Assembly: GCA_003165075.1 (NCBI GenBank)
Contig: PLSM01000128.1
Span: 61,062 to 125,061, forward strand
Length of the DNA: 64,000 nucleotides
Source of the DNA: Acidobacteriaceae bacterium
GTDB lineage: Bacteria; Acidobacteriota; Terriglobia; Terriglobales; Acidobacteriaceae
Reading direction: 5' to 3'
The notes beneath the pieces are model-generated. The model was not told where the DNA came from and did no database searches. It was given only the letters and a program-made list of their open reading frames with translations. Position 1 is the stretch's first letter. Each line of letters opens with the position of its first letter. Below, one piece after another: positions 31,750-41,073 of the stretch. Made by a program: the position numbers and the translations under genes.

Positions 31750-34488
31750 CTACCAGGTGAGCGTGACGGTGATGGTTTGCCAGCCTTCGCCGGGCGGGAA
31801 ATGCAGGACCAGCGGCATCCACTTGCAGGCATAAAGATCGGCGTCACAGTCTCGATAGGAGACGTTTGCAAATTGCCTATCGGCCGCAGGGTCCGACGGC
31901 GGATCGGTTTGCACCTTCGGAATGAAATGGCCGTACCGGATCAGACGCAGAATACCGTCGCTGCCGGCGAGCCCCTCAATGTTGAGCATCAGTTTGCGAT
32001 CTCCATATTCCGAATGAAGCACACGAAACTTGGAGGTTCTTGCGCCGGGTAATGCAGGCCGGTTTGGTGTTAAGTTGCTCACGGCCTCGATGAGATACAT
32101 CTCTGGGTCTACATCGTCGATTTCGAGCGCCGGGACAGGAATCCGAAGACCAGTTTGCGGAGGAATACGGAGTTTCGCAGCCAGTGTTTCACCTATTGCT
32201 CCAGTTGTTGCGCCGGGAAGATCGCTACGCAGATGCCACTCGTCGCCATCTGTTGGGCTCATGTAAATGTCAAGACGGTCGTTCGTCTTCGTGAAATAGA
32301 GCGATGTCCTGCTGCCAGGAATCTGAATATTCATAACCTCCGCGTGATCCCAGCTCGCCGGCAGATGCGGGTTCACGGTAATGATCTTCTTCTGCGCGTC
32401 GATGTCGATGCCGAAGAGGCCGCGCAGCGTGGGCGTGATCACCATCGCCGAAGACCACATCTGGTGGCTGGTGCTGCGTCCAAAGGGGACAAAGAAGTCG
32501 CCGGAGAGAAGCTCGGTGACGGCGCCGAGATCCTGGGCGCGGGTCAGGTTGGCGTTCTCCATGAGCATCTGGTAGCCGACCAGCGGCTGACCGCCGCGGT
32601 ACTCGGCCAGCGCGGCCCAACCGGTGAAGAGCGGCCATACCGAGCCCTGGTGGTAGCTCATGCCGTCATAGAACTTCTCGTCGCTGGCCACGTCGCGCAG
32701 TCCCCAGTCGGTATTGAGCGTGTGCGCGGCAAGCTGGCGCAGGCAGCCCTCGGGATGAGCCAGGATCGACTTGCCGCCGGGCAGGTAGGTATCCCACCAG
32801 GCCATGGCCGGGTAGACAGTTGCGGTGCGGTCAAGCGTGCCGTCGACGCCGCGGCTGAAGGCGTAGCAGCCTTTCTCCGGCTCGTAGTACTCAGTTTCGA
32901 TGGTCTTCGCAATGGCCTCGGCGCGCTGTTGGGCCGCGGCCGACTTTTCGTGGTCTTTGAGCAGATCCTCTATCCGCGCCATCGCTGCAGACGCCTGCTG
33001 ATCGAGAAGGGCAAGATAAATCTCCTGGTGCGGCATGCCGCTAGGCCAACTCTCAACCCAGCCGGTGCCCTGCGAGTTGTCGTAGATGCCGTCGCCATCG
33101 GTGTCGTGCGTGGTCTCGAACGTCCAGGCCTTCTCGATCGCGTCGCGGTGCGCGGCGAGGAACGCGACATCGCCGCTGGAGCGCACGTAGTCTGCCACGG
33201 CGAGCAGAAACAGCGGAGTCGAGTCGGCTGCAGCGTACATGTAAGGAAAAGCCCGCCAGTCGATGGCCGCGGCAGTCTGCGAATACTCGTGCATGATCTT
33301 GCCGTCGTCACGCTGGCGGCGGATAAGGAACTCCAGTTCGGCCTTGGAGAGTGCGAAATCGCCGTACCCGTTGACGGCGTAAAGGGAGTAGAGCGAGTCC
33401 CGGCCGAAGAACCACCCGAAGCCGGGACGCGCGGAATCGCCAGAGGCATAGTAGCCGGCCACGAGACCCAATTCGTTGTCCGGCAAAGCGGCGTCGACGG
33501 AGGCGGGTCCTCGCGTGTAGGGCGCCACGGTGCGCGCGCGGAGCTGCTCGATGGAGACGACGGCCCACTGGAAGGCTTCATTAAGAGCCCTGTCCGGGGT
33601 CTCGATGAAGGTGGAGTTCGTCAGCAAGTTGGCGTACCGCATGGCGTGGGCCTTGTAGGCGTCGGCGATGCCGGCGTTGAGCTGGGCCAGCGCGTTGCCC
33701 AAGGCAAACTGGGTGGCCGCGGCAGGGCTGGTTCCCACTGCCATCAGCAGCGGAAACAGCCGGCCATGGTCACGCGCGGGATCGATGTGCAGCTTCAGCT
33801 CCACGGGATGGACCTGCGGCCGTTCCTCAAAGGGCACCACAACGCCGGGCTGTGCGCCGGGAATGGTGACCGCGCCGGCCAGTTCGGGATAGTCGCCCTG
33901 GAGGACGTAGTAGCCGCCATGGCTTGCAGTTCCAGGAACCCAATCCACGCCAGGGACGCCCTCACTGCGCTCGGGCCACATCCAGCGCAGTTCGGGGGTA
34001 AAACGAAAGGTGAAGTCGGTAGGGTGCAGGCAATCAAATTCAAATAACACGATCGGACCCGTTCCTGGTGCTGCGCCCTGGGGCGAAAACATGATCTGAC
34101 GAACGGTGAAGCCGATGTGCGCATAGGTGATGACAGTACGGTCGGGATGAACCTCGATCTCCGCTGCCTGCCGGTTCACATCGATGGGCACGTGGTAGCC
34201 CTCGATATCCGCCTCGATGGTCAAGTGGCTTAGCAGCTTGACGGGCAGTAGCCAAGCCTCAAAGCTGCCATCCTGCTGGCCCACCAGAACCCCACGCTCG
34301 CCGGCCACGGTGAAGGGCTTGTCCGGCTCGGTGTGCGCGCGAAGGACAGGGACACCCGCACCGAGACGCTCGAACGGAATGGCCGGGATGGAGGTGAAAG
34401 CCGACCCCGGGGTCTGTGCCTGAATCACGGAAGCGACGACAAACAAAAAGGTTGCGACCATGCGAAAAATCAACGAGCGGCTGCCCAT
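31750..34488 (-). CDS. Large exported six-hairpin glycosidase (glycogen-debranching/GH-G or GH-L clan-like)
   Basis: A 912-residue protein with a Sec signal (MVATFLFVVASVIQA). An N-terminal beta-sandwich (about 30 to 280) precedes an (alpha/alpha)6 barrel with FGWFFGRDSLYSLYAVNGYG, the signature region of amylo-alpha-1,6-glucosidase-like enzymes; candidate catalytic residues are the Asp of GRDS and acidic residues in WVESWPSGMPHQEIYL. Other barrel motifs are DWRAFPYMYAAADSTPLFLL and GVWPL-like SYHQGSVWPLFTGWAALAEY. A C-terminal beta domain ends the chain. It probably removes alpha-linked glucosyl or related units outside the cytoplasm. It is monocistronic. Confidence 0.8.
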   Translation of the reverse strand: MGSRSLIFRMVATFLFVVASVIQAQTPGSAFTSIPAIPFERLGAGVPVLRAHTEPDKPFTVAGERGVLVGQQDGSFEAWLLPVKLLSHLTIEADIEGYHVPIDVNRQAAEIEVHPDRTVITYAHIGFTVRQIMFSPQGAAPGTGPIVLFEFDCLHPTDFTFRFTPELRWMWPERSEGVPGVDWVPGTASHGGYYVLQGDYPELAGAVTIPGAQPGVVVPFEERPQVHPVELKLHIDPARDHGRLFPLLMAVGTSPAAATQFALGNALAQLNAGIADAYKAHAMRYANLLTNSTFIETPDRALNEAFQWAVVSIEQLRARTVAPYTRGPASVDAALPDNELGLVAGYYASGDSARPGFGWFFGRDSLYSLYAVNGYGDFALSKAELEFLIRRQRDDGKIMHEYSQTAAAIDWRAFPYMYAAADSTPLFLLAVADYVRSSGDVAFLAAHRDAIEKAWTFETTHDTDGDGIYDNSQGTGWVESWPSGMPHQEIYLALLDQQASAAMARIEDLLKDHEKSAAAQQRAEAIAKTIETEYYEPEKGCYAFSRGVDGTLDRTATVYPAMAWWDTYLPGGKSILAHPEGCLRQLAAHTLNTDWGLRDVASDEKFYDGMSYHQGSVWPLFTGWAALAEYRGGQPLVGYQMLMENANLTRAQDLGAVTELLSGDFFVPFGRSTSHQMWSSAMVITPTLRGLFGIDIDAQKKIITVNPHLPASWDHAEVMNIQIPGSRTSLYFTKTNDRLDIYMSPTDGDEWHLRSDLPGATTGAIGETLAAKLRIPPQTGLRIPVPALEIDDVDPEMYLIEAVSNLTPNRPALPGARTSKFRVLHSEYGDRKLMLNIEGLAGSDGILRLIRYGHFIPKVQTDPPSDPAADRQFANVSYRDCDADLYACKWMPLVLHFPPGEGWQTITVTLTW

Positions 34489-34814
34489 GATGCCTTCCTT
34501 TTGAGTTCAGCCTGAAGGCAACAGTTTAATGCGGTGCGCCATTGGGCGTGTACTGAAAGAACGAGAAAGGCATCGCCCGCACCGCAGGTGGTTCACTCCC
34601 GGGAGAAAATCACAGGGAACCAGCAATGCGTCACAATAAATATGATTTTCCATATGTCAATTCGTAATCTTGTATATGTGGTGGAAAACGGTGCAGTTGA
34701 AGAGGCTAATTTATTAAAACTAAAGGGTATTCAAAGAGATTCAGAGTCATTTACAAGTTAGGCAATGAAATTGCATACTTTTCCACAAGGGGACTTCTCA
34801 GGAGGCCATCGTAG
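34489..34814. promoter_or_regulatory. Divergent promoter region, glycosidase and TonB-dependent receptor
   Basis: About 325 bases upstream of both the glycosidase (-) and the first Oar-like receptor (+). The right half (34630 to 34760) is much more AT-rich than the surroundings, with CATATG palindromes (34651) and TATATG repeats, typical of promoter or regulator-binding DNA. GGAGG lies about ten bases before the receptor start. A shared regulator for polysaccharide use is possible. No consensus operator was identified. Confidence 0.4.
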
Positions 34815-37800
34815 ATGCGGAACCTGTTCTTCAAGTCGCTTTTATTGATTTTTGCCTTGGTTCTTACAATTCAGTTGAGGGCGCAAGATGTGGCTTCAAT
34901 CACCGGTACGGTCATGGATACGACCGGCGCGGTGATTCCCGGTGTTAGCGTCGTGCTGCAGAGCACCGCAACCAATGTGAGGTACAAGGCCGAAACAAAT
35001 TCCCTGGGATCCTACACGATCCCCAGCGTGAACCCGGGGCCGGGCTACAAGATCACCTTCTCACGCGATGGGTTCAAACCCGAGGTCATCACCGACCTCT
35101 ACATGAACGTGAACGCGACGCGTACCCAGAATGCCAAGCTGGTGGTGGGAACCTCCTCGGAGACGGTGGAAGTGTCAGCAGCCGCGGAAAGTGTCACTCT
35201 GGACACCACCGACGCCACCGTCGGCAACAACTTCGAAGTGCAGTTCGTGCAGGATTTGCCGGTTGAGGACCGGTCCAATCCCACCGCACTCTTCTACCAG
35301 CAGCCGGGCGTCACCCTGGATGGGGCAGTCACCGGCGCACGCGTGGACCAGACCAATGTCACCCTCGATGGCCTGGACGTAAACGAGGAGGCTACCGGCA
35401 ACTTCGGGACGATCATCGGCGACGCGCCGGTGGACTCCGTGCAGGAGTTCCGCGGGGTCACCGCGGGGCCGCTTTCGAGCTCTGGACAGGGCGGCGGCGG
35501 GCAATTCGAACTGGTCACCCGCAGCGGCACCAACACCTTCCATGGTGCGTTGGCAGAGTACCATCGTGACACCGACCTCGAAGCCAACGACTGGTTCAAC
35601 AACAACAACTCGCCGGCTGTACCCAGGCCTCCGCTTATTCGCAACCAGTTCGGCGGCAATGTGGGCGGGCCGATCTGGAAAAACAAGGCGTTCTTCTTCT
35701 TCGATTGGAACAGCCGCCGTGACACTTTGTCCTTTGTTGAGGACCGCACGGTTCCCTTGGGCGACTCTACCACTGGCTACAAAGCTGGCCTTGTTTCGTA
35801 CCAGAATGCTCAAGGTTCCGTCGTCCAATTGACTGCTGCGCAACAGAATGCGCTCGATCCGGCTGGAATCGGCTTCAATCCGGCCATCGTGGACCTCTTT
35901 CAGAAGCGGTATCCACAAGCCAACGACCTGTCGGGCGATGTGGGTGACCTGATCAACACGGCAGGCTTCCGTTTCAACGCGCCTGCTCCTCTGACGCTGA
36001 ACGATTTTGTGCAGCGGGTGGACTACACGCTCAACGACAAGATGAAGGTATTTGGGCGGGGCACCTTCACGCGTTTGAACAGAACCTATGACGCGGTGCA
36101 GTTCCCGGGCGATCCGCCGACGTTCCTCGAAATCGATCACAGCTACGCCTGGGTGGGTGGCCATACCTGGACGATCAGTAGCACCAAGGTCAACCAGGCT
36201 TCTTACGGGGAGACGGTTCAGGACATTGCGTTTGACAAGGTCTACAATCCGCAAGGGTCCTACGTCTTCGCCTTCTCTCCAATTAACAGTTTTCTTTCGG
36301 CTCCTTATTATCCCGGCAACAATACCCAGATCCGCACCTACGCAATTCCCGTTGTGCGGGACGACTTCAGCTGGCAGAAGGGCAGGCACAGCTTCTCCTT
36401 CGGCGGTACCTTCAAATGGCCGACCCCGGACGAATTCCTGGCCGAGAACTACAGTTTCCCGTCGGTTGGCGCCACCGGAAATACCTATTTCGCGGCTCTA
36501 TCGCCCAGCCAGCGGCCGCCCGATATCGCTGGCGGCGGCTACACAACCGTCTTTGACAGCGCCTTTTCGACGGGTCTCGGAACCTACGCCGATATCTCCA
36601 CCAACTTCGACTTCAACAATAAGGGCGCCGTCCTGCCTCAGGGCGCAGGCACAACCCTTAACTATAAGAACTACGAGACGGAACTCTATTTCGGAGATAC
36701 CTGGAAGCTGACTCCGGATCTGACCATCTCCTACGGCGTGCGCTATCAGAACTACACCGTGACCTATGAAAAGAATGGTCAGGAGTCAATTGCCAATCTC
36801 AGCTTCAATCAGTACTGGGCAGATCGCGTGGCGCAGAGCCAGCAGGGAAATCAGGGCGACTCGGTCCTGCCGTTTTTCCAGTACCGTTATGGCGGCAAGG
36901 CAAATAATGCGCCGGGCTTCTATCAACCGCAGAACAAGAACTTTGCGCCTCGTGTCGCCTTCGCTTACAGCCCCAGCTTCGACAAGAAGACGGTCATCAG
37001 CGGCGGCGCCGGCATTGTCTACGATCACACCATCGTCAACGCCCTGGAATTCGTGCAGTTCCAGGCCGGATATTTGTTTGAGGGAAATAACGAGAACCTC
37101 TTCGGGACACCTGGCAACGTGACGCAGACGCTCATCAATGCGCCCCGTTTTGCCGGCATCGACAGTCCTCCTTCATTGCCGTCCGCTCCCTCGGTTACGG
37201 TCCCGGTAACTCCCTACGTCTATAACGGGTTTCCATACGGACTTCAATACGGTGAGTACAACATTCTCATCGACCCCAACCTGAAGATCCCCTATTCGAT
37301 CCAGTACGACTTTGGATTCCAGCACGAGTTCCCCAAGGGACTGCTGTTCAAGACATCGTATGTGGGTCGCCTGGGCCGGCGGTTGCTGGCCGAGTCCGAT
37401 GCCAGCCAGCTGCTCGAATTCCCGGATAATACCGGCCAGTCGACCCAGACCATGTCGCAAGCCATGGCCCGTATGACCACCCAATTACGTCAGCTCACGC
37501 CGCAGGTTGGACTCGTCGGGGCGATTCTGAGTCTTGGTCCGCAGCCCTGGTTTGAAGATATGCTGCCCGGGTACGCCGGTTTCCAAACCAATAACCAAGG
37601 CGTTTCATTTGCGAACAACACGCAGGCGATCGCCTATGCTCAATATCCCTATCCGGAAAGAGGAGATTTCGCAGATACCATTCAGGGAATTGCGACGACA
37701 GGATTTCTCCCCTCGAATGTCGGCATGGCTTCGCAGTTCGGCATTAACTCGATCTGGACGAACCAAGGATTCTCAGACTACAACGGGATGCTTGTTACGC

Positions 37801-38561
37801 TGCACAAGAATGCCGGGTATGGTTTGCAGTTCGATCTGAACTACACTTGGTCGCACTCGATCGATAATCTTTCCCTTCCAGCCAATAGTATTGCCGGAAG
37901 CGGCGGCTATGGGTTTGTCTGCGACATAGCCCGGCCTCGGGTGTGCCGGGGCAACTCCGACTTCGATGTGACCAACGAGCTGAATGGCAACTTCATCTAC
38001 GATCTGCCCTTCGGCCGCGGGAAGGCCATCGGCACATCGGTGCCACGGCTGCTGGATGAGGCAATCGGCGGCTGGAAGATCAGCGGTCTGCCCACCTGGC
38101 ATACAGGCAATGCCTACCAGGCCTTCTCAAATGCCTATGTGGCGGGATTTGCCAACAACGCGCCGGCGACGCTGATCGGTTCAATCGCCAATCTGAAGAC
38201 GCACATCAACGGAGGCAAGGGTGCAGCCTTGTTTGCCTTCTCCGACCCGACCGCCGCCTTGAACTCTTATACCGGTCCCACCGGCTTCGCCGTCGGCACC
38301 CGCAACAACCTGCGGGGACCTGGTTTCTTCAATATTGACTTGGGGTTGGGCAAGACCTTTCCGATCTGGGAAGACCGGGTCAACCTCAAGTTCCGCGCCG
38401 ATGCTTTCAATGCCACAAACCACCCCAACTTCGCTACGCCGGCCAACGACATTACTGAGGCAAACGGCGTTCAATTCGGAACCGTGAGCAGTACCGTTTC
38501 ATCTCCTGGCTCTGACCAGTCGGCCCGCGTGCTGCAGTTGGCACTGCGGCTGGAGTTCTGA
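34815..38561 (+). CDS. Oar-like TonB-dependent outer-membrane receptor 1
   Basis: A 1248-residue outer-membrane protein. Sec signal (LLLIFALVLTIQLRA), then a carboxypeptidase-regulatory-like Ig domain (ASITGTVMDTTGAVIPGVSV, about 25 to 115), then a plug domain (VQDLPVEDRSNPTALFYQQP, TNVTLDGLDVNEEATG, SRSGTNxFHG-type TRSGTNTFHGALAEYH) and a long 22-strand beta barrel ending in an aromatic residue (ALRLEF) for BAM-dependent insertion. Oar-like proteins import large oligomers such as glycans with TonB energy. Its neighbour across the promoter is a large exported glycosidase, suggesting coupled degradation and import. A bidirectional terminator follows. Confidence 0.93.
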   Translation: MRNLFFKSLLLIFALVLTIQLRAQDVASITGTVMDTTGAVIPGVSVVLQSTATNVRYKAETNSLGSYTIPSVNPGPGYKITFSRDGFKPEVITDLYMNVNATRTQNAKLVVGTSSETVEVSAAAESVTLDTTDATVGNNFEVQFVQDLPVEDRSNPTALFYQQPGVTLDGAVTGARVDQTNVTLDGLDVNEEATGNFGTIIGDAPVDSVQEFRGVTAGPLSSSGQGGGGQFELVTRSGTNTFHGALAEYHRDTDLEANDWFNNNNSPAVPRPPLIRNQFGGNVGGPIWKNKAFFFFDWNSRRDTLSFVEDRTVPLGDSTTGYKAGLVSYQNAQGSVVQLTAAQQNALDPAGIGFNPAIVDLFQKRYPQANDLSGDVGDLINTAGFRFNAPAPLTLNDFVQRVDYTLNDKMKVFGRGTFTRLNRTYDAVQFPGDPPTFLEIDHSYAWVGGHTWTISSTKVNQASYGETVQDIAFDKVYNPQGSYVFAFSPINSFLSAPYYPGNNTQIRTYAIPVVRDDFSWQKGRHSFSFGGTFKWPTPDEFLAENYSFPSVGATGNTYFAALSPSQRPPDIAGGGYTTVFDSAFSTGLGTYADISTNFDFNNKGAVLPQGAGTTLNYKNYETELYFGDTWKLTPDLTISYGVRYQNYTVTYEKNGQESIANLSFNQYWADRVAQSQQGNQGDSVLPFFQYRYGGKANNAPGFYQPQNKNFAPRVAFAYSPSFDKKTVISGGAGIVYDHTIVNALEFVQFQAGYLFEGNNENLFGTPGNVTQTLINAPRFAGIDSPPSLPSAPSVTVPVTPYVYNGFPYGLQYGEYNILIDPNLKIPYSIQYDFGFQHEFPKGLLFKTSYVGRLGRRLLAESDASQLLEFPDNTGQSTQTMSQAMARMTTQLRQLTPQVGLVGAILSLGPQPWFEDMLPGYAGFQTNNQGVSFANNTQAIAYAQYPYPERGDFADTIQGIATTGFLPSNVGMASQFGINSIWTNQGFSDYNGMLVTLHKNAGYGLQFDLNYTWSHSIDNLSLPANSIAGSGGYGFVCDIARPRVCRGNSDFDVTNELNGNFIYDLPFGRGKAIGTSVPRLLDEAIGGWKISGLPTWHTGNAYQAFSNAYVAGFANNAPATLIGSIANLKTHINGGKGAALFAFSDPTAALNSYTGPTGFAVGTRNNLRGPGFFNIDLGLGKTFPIWEDRVNLKFRADAFNATNHPNFATPANDITEANGVQFGTVSSTVSSPGSDQSARVLQLALRLEF

Positions 38562-38594
38562 CCGGACGTTCCTTTTTTTACACGCGCAACGCTC

Positions 38595-38623
38595 AAAAGC
38601 CCCGGCAATCGGCCGGGGCTTTT
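38595..38623. terminator. Bidirectional Rho-independent terminator
   Basis: AAAAGCCCCGG/CCGGGGCTTTT forms an 11-base stem with a seven-base loop; A and T runs at both sides allow termination on either strand. It separates the receptor gene (+) from accD (-), which converge here. Confidence 0.9.
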
Positions 38624-38667
38624 GCTTTGATGCAAGGGCTTTAGAGTGTCAAGTAGGAACGTGGGGC

Positions 38668-39534
38668 TTATACCTTCAGGAAGTCCAGTGCGCGGATCAG
38701 GTAGTCTTTCAGATCGCGGCGATGCACGACGGCGTCGAGGAAGCCCTTTTCGAGCAGAAATTCGGAGCGCTGGAAGCCCTCGGGCAACTTCTGACGAATC
38801 GTCTGCTCGATCACCCTGGGGCCGGCAAAGCCGATGAGAGCGCCGGGTTCGGCTATGTTCAAATCGCCCAGCATGGCAAAACTGGCGGTGACTCCGCCGG
38901 TGGTGGGGTCGGTGAGGACGCAAATGTAGGGGACGCGGGCGTCGTCCAACTGGGCCAGCGCGGTGGAAATTTTGGCCATCTGCATCAGGCTCACCACGCC
39001 TTCCATCATGCGCGCTCCGCCCGAGGCTGCAACGATGATGAGCGGCTTGCGGTCCAGGCGGGCGCGATCCACGGCGCGGGCGATGGTCTCGCCCACCACG
39101 GCACCCATGGAGCCGCCGATAAAGCTGTACTCCATGGCGCTGATCACCACGGAGTGAGGGCCGAGCTGGCCCACCGCATTCAGGATCGCGTCGTCCAAGC
39201 CGGTCTCGTCCTGGGCCTTGCGCAACCGCTGCTTATAGGGCTTCACATCGGTAAAATTCAGGGGGTCGGTGGAGCGCAGGCCACCATCGACCAGTTCGTA
39301 GCCCGGCTCGAGCAGCAGGTCCAGGCGCTGGCGGGCGCCAATCCTGAAATGATGCCGGCACTTGGGGCAGACGTTGAGGTTGGCCTCCAGGTCAGCCTTG
39401 AATATTGTCTGTCGGCAACCCAGGCACTTGATCCAGAGGCCCTCGGTGCGCACGCTCTTCTCCGCACCGTCCGTGGAGCCTTCGGCACCCGGGCCGGATT
39501 CGTACTCGCCATTCTCACGTTTGAACCAGGACAT
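38668..39534 (-). CDS. accD: Acetyl-CoA carboxylase carboxyltransferase subunit beta AccD
   Basis: A 288-residue carboxyltransferase that moves CO2 from carboxybiotin to acetyl-CoA together with AccA. The N-terminal four-Cys zinc ribbon is CLGCRQTIFK and NVCPKCRHH. The crotonase-type core shows MEYSFIGGSMGAVVGETIAR, LIIVAASGGARMMEGVVSLM, VLTDPTTGGVTASFAMLGDL, GALIGFAGPRVIEQTIRQKL and the usual ending FLLEKGFLDAVVHRRDLK. ATG 39534 follows GAGAGAG; an in-frame TTG lies one codon upstream. It is the last gene before the bidirectional terminator and follows cobO on the same strand. Confidence 0.96.
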   Translation of the reverse strand: MSWFKRENGEYESGPGAEGSTDGAEKSVRTEGLWIKCLGCRQTIFKADLEANLNVCPKCRHHFRIGARQRLDLLLEPGYELVDGGLRSTDPLNFTDVKPYKQRLRKAQDETGLDDAILNAVGQLGPHSVVISAMEYSFIGGSMGAVVGETIARAVDRARLDRKPLIIVAASGGARMMEGVVSLMQMAKISTALAQLDDARVPYICVLTDPTTGGVTASFAMLGDLNIAEPGALIGFAGPRVIEQTIRQKLPEGFQRSEFLLEKGFLDAVVHRRDLKDYLIRALDFLKV

Positions 39535-39620
39535 CAAAAGCTCTCTCTCGTGGTGAGCGAACTGCCAGACCGCGCCGCTGCCGGTCGCGCAAGGCTTCCG
39601 GCGCTAGGGCCGGTGTCGCA

Positions 39621-40157
39621 TCAATATTCTATGCCGCGCTGGGCCAGAATGCCTTTCTGGTAAGCATGTTTGACTTCGCGCATTTCGGTGACGGTGTCGG
39701 CTAACTCCACCAGTAGCGGGTGAGCGTTGCGGCCGGTCAGCAGGACGTGCACCATCTCCGGACGCTGGCGCAGGGTTTCAGCCACTACGGCAGGATCCAG
39801 CATGCCATAGCCGATGGCGTAGTTGATTTCGTCGAGAATGACCAAGTCCCATTCACCGGAGAGGATGGCCTCGCGGGCCTCGGACCAGGCAGCCTCTACC
39901 AGACGAATGTCCTCGGGATCGGTCTCCGCGCCGCCGACCTTCACAAAGCCTCGACCCATCTGCTTCAGCACGAAGTTCTGGCCGAAGACTGCCACGGCGT
40001 CCAGCTCGCCATAGTGCCAGGAGCCCTTGAGGAACTGGAGCATCAGCACCCTCATGCCGTTGCCCACGGCGCGCAGGGCGGTGCCCAGGGCAGCGGTGGT
40101 CTTGCCCTTGCCCGGGCCGGTGTTGATCAGGATAAGTCCTCGACGGGAGTCGGTCAT
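39621..40157 (-). CDS. cobO: Cob(I)yrinic acid a,c-diamide adenosyltransferase CobO/CobA
   Basis: A 178-residue ATP:corrinoid adenosyltransferase. The P-loop is NTGPGKGKTTAALGTALRAV; others are MLQFLKGSWHYGELDA, WDLVILDEINYAIGYGMLDP and LLTGRNAHPLLVELADTVTE. It attaches the 5'-deoxyadenosyl group to cobalamin precursors, for scavenging or synthesis. No other cobalamin gene or B12 riboswitch is seen here. It lies between rlmH and accD, 28 bases downstream of rlmH, so probably in one operon. Confidence 0.93.
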   Translation of the reverse strand: MTDSRRGLILINTGPGKGKTTAALGTALRAVGNGMRVLMLQFLKGSWHYGELDAVAVFGQNFVLKQMGRGFVKVGGAETDPEDIRLVEAAWSEAREAILSGEWDLVILDEINYAIGYGMLDPAVVAETLRQRPEMVHVLLTGRNAHPLLVELADTVTEMREVKHAYQKGILAQRGIEY

Positions 40158-40185
40158 ACCAGTTGTCAGCGATCATGGCCACTCC

Positions 40186-40632
40186 TCAGTGGCCGGTGTG
40201 ATAGGGGTGTCCAGTCAGAATTGTATATGCCCGGTAGAGCTGCTCGGCCATGACCAGGCGGGCCAGGGAGTGGGCCAGCGTAAACGGGCCCAGCGAGAGC
40301 AGCAACTGGGCACGGCTGCGCGCCGCGCCGGACCATCCGCTGGCCGGACCAATGGCGAAGACAATATGCTGCGCACCCCCATCGCGCCGGGCCCCCAGCC
40401 ACTCTGCAAAGACCTCGGAACTCATCGGCCGGCCGCGGCCATCGAGCAGCACAGGGACGATGGGTACGCGGCCCTGTTGCCGCTCGATCCAGTCCAGCAC
40501 CGCTTCTTCGCTGCGAAAACACTCCGCCTGGCAGCGCGCAAGGGCTGAACATCGTTTGAGATAGGTCTGGATAAGGGCGTCGAAGTTGTCCTTGGCGGGC
40601 CGGGCGCCGATGTGAGCCAGAGTGATCTGCAT
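40186..40632 (-). CDS. rlmH: 23S rRNA (pseudouridine1915-N3)-methyltransferase RlmH
   Basis: A 148-residue SPOUT-class methyltransferase modifying pseudouridine 1915 in helix 69 of 23S rRNA. Strong motifs: VLLDGRGRPMSSEVFAEWL, IVFAIGPASGWSGAARS (SAM-binding knot) and LLSLGPFTLAHSLARLVMAE, ending ILTGHPYHTGH, the classic RlmH C-terminus. It begins at ATG 40632 and is the first gene of the minus-strand rlmH-cobO-accD run. Confidence 0.95.
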   Translation of the reverse strand: MQITLAHIGARPAKDNFDALIQTYLKRCSALARCQAECFRSEEAVLDWIERQQGRVPIVPVLLDGRGRPMSSEVFAEWLGARRDGGAQHIVFAIGPASGWSGAARSRAQLLLSLGPFTLAHSLARLVMAEQLYRAYTILTGHPYHTGH

Positions 40633-41073
40633 GGGATGGAGAATATCGCAACCGAGGCCATGTCCGGCAGCTCAGCGACAACTGCCCAAAAGCGAAAGGC
40701 GGTGTTCATTTTTGGTATAAGTACCAGATTTTCTACATATTTTCATATTGGTCAAACTAACGGCCCATTGGACTGTGTTGATAAGCGCCGTGTTTTCAAC
40801 AATTGTCAGATTCATTTCCGCTTTTGTCGAGATTGGCACTCGACATGCAAATAGATCCTGCAGAATCCTTTTCTAATTGGGAAACCGTTGTCACCGCACA
40901 CTACCGCGGCGATGGCGCATGTCTTCATTCTTTTTTTGCGCACACGGTAATGTTTGCGATTTAACTGCGGGTCGGCTTGACTCCCTCATCTGGGCCGGAA
41001 CGCCGTAGCACACGAGACGGATTGCAGGGGTTTCACCCAGCCTTCCGATTCTCATCGATATTGGAGGAGTTTA
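40633..41073. promoter_or_regulatory. Divergent region upstream of rlmH and receptor 2
   Basis: About 440 bases without a credible gene. The centre (40710 to 40940) is AT-richer than its flanks. GGGAAACCGTTGTC near 40878 resembles a LacI-type half operator (GAAACCG...). TTGGAGGAG just before ATG 41074 is the ribosome-binding site and is shared with receptor 3. No riboswitch was recognised. Confidence 0.4.

Noticed and set aside
32155..34047. Long plus-strand open frame of 630 codons opposite the large glycosidase
   Set aside because: It is antisense to a well-supported exported glycosidase, and its residues lack any domain. Such frames are common opposite GC-rich genes.
40633..41073. Cobalamin riboswitch near cobO
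   Set aside because: No B12-box or conserved core was seen, and the region is upstream of rlmH rather than a transporter.
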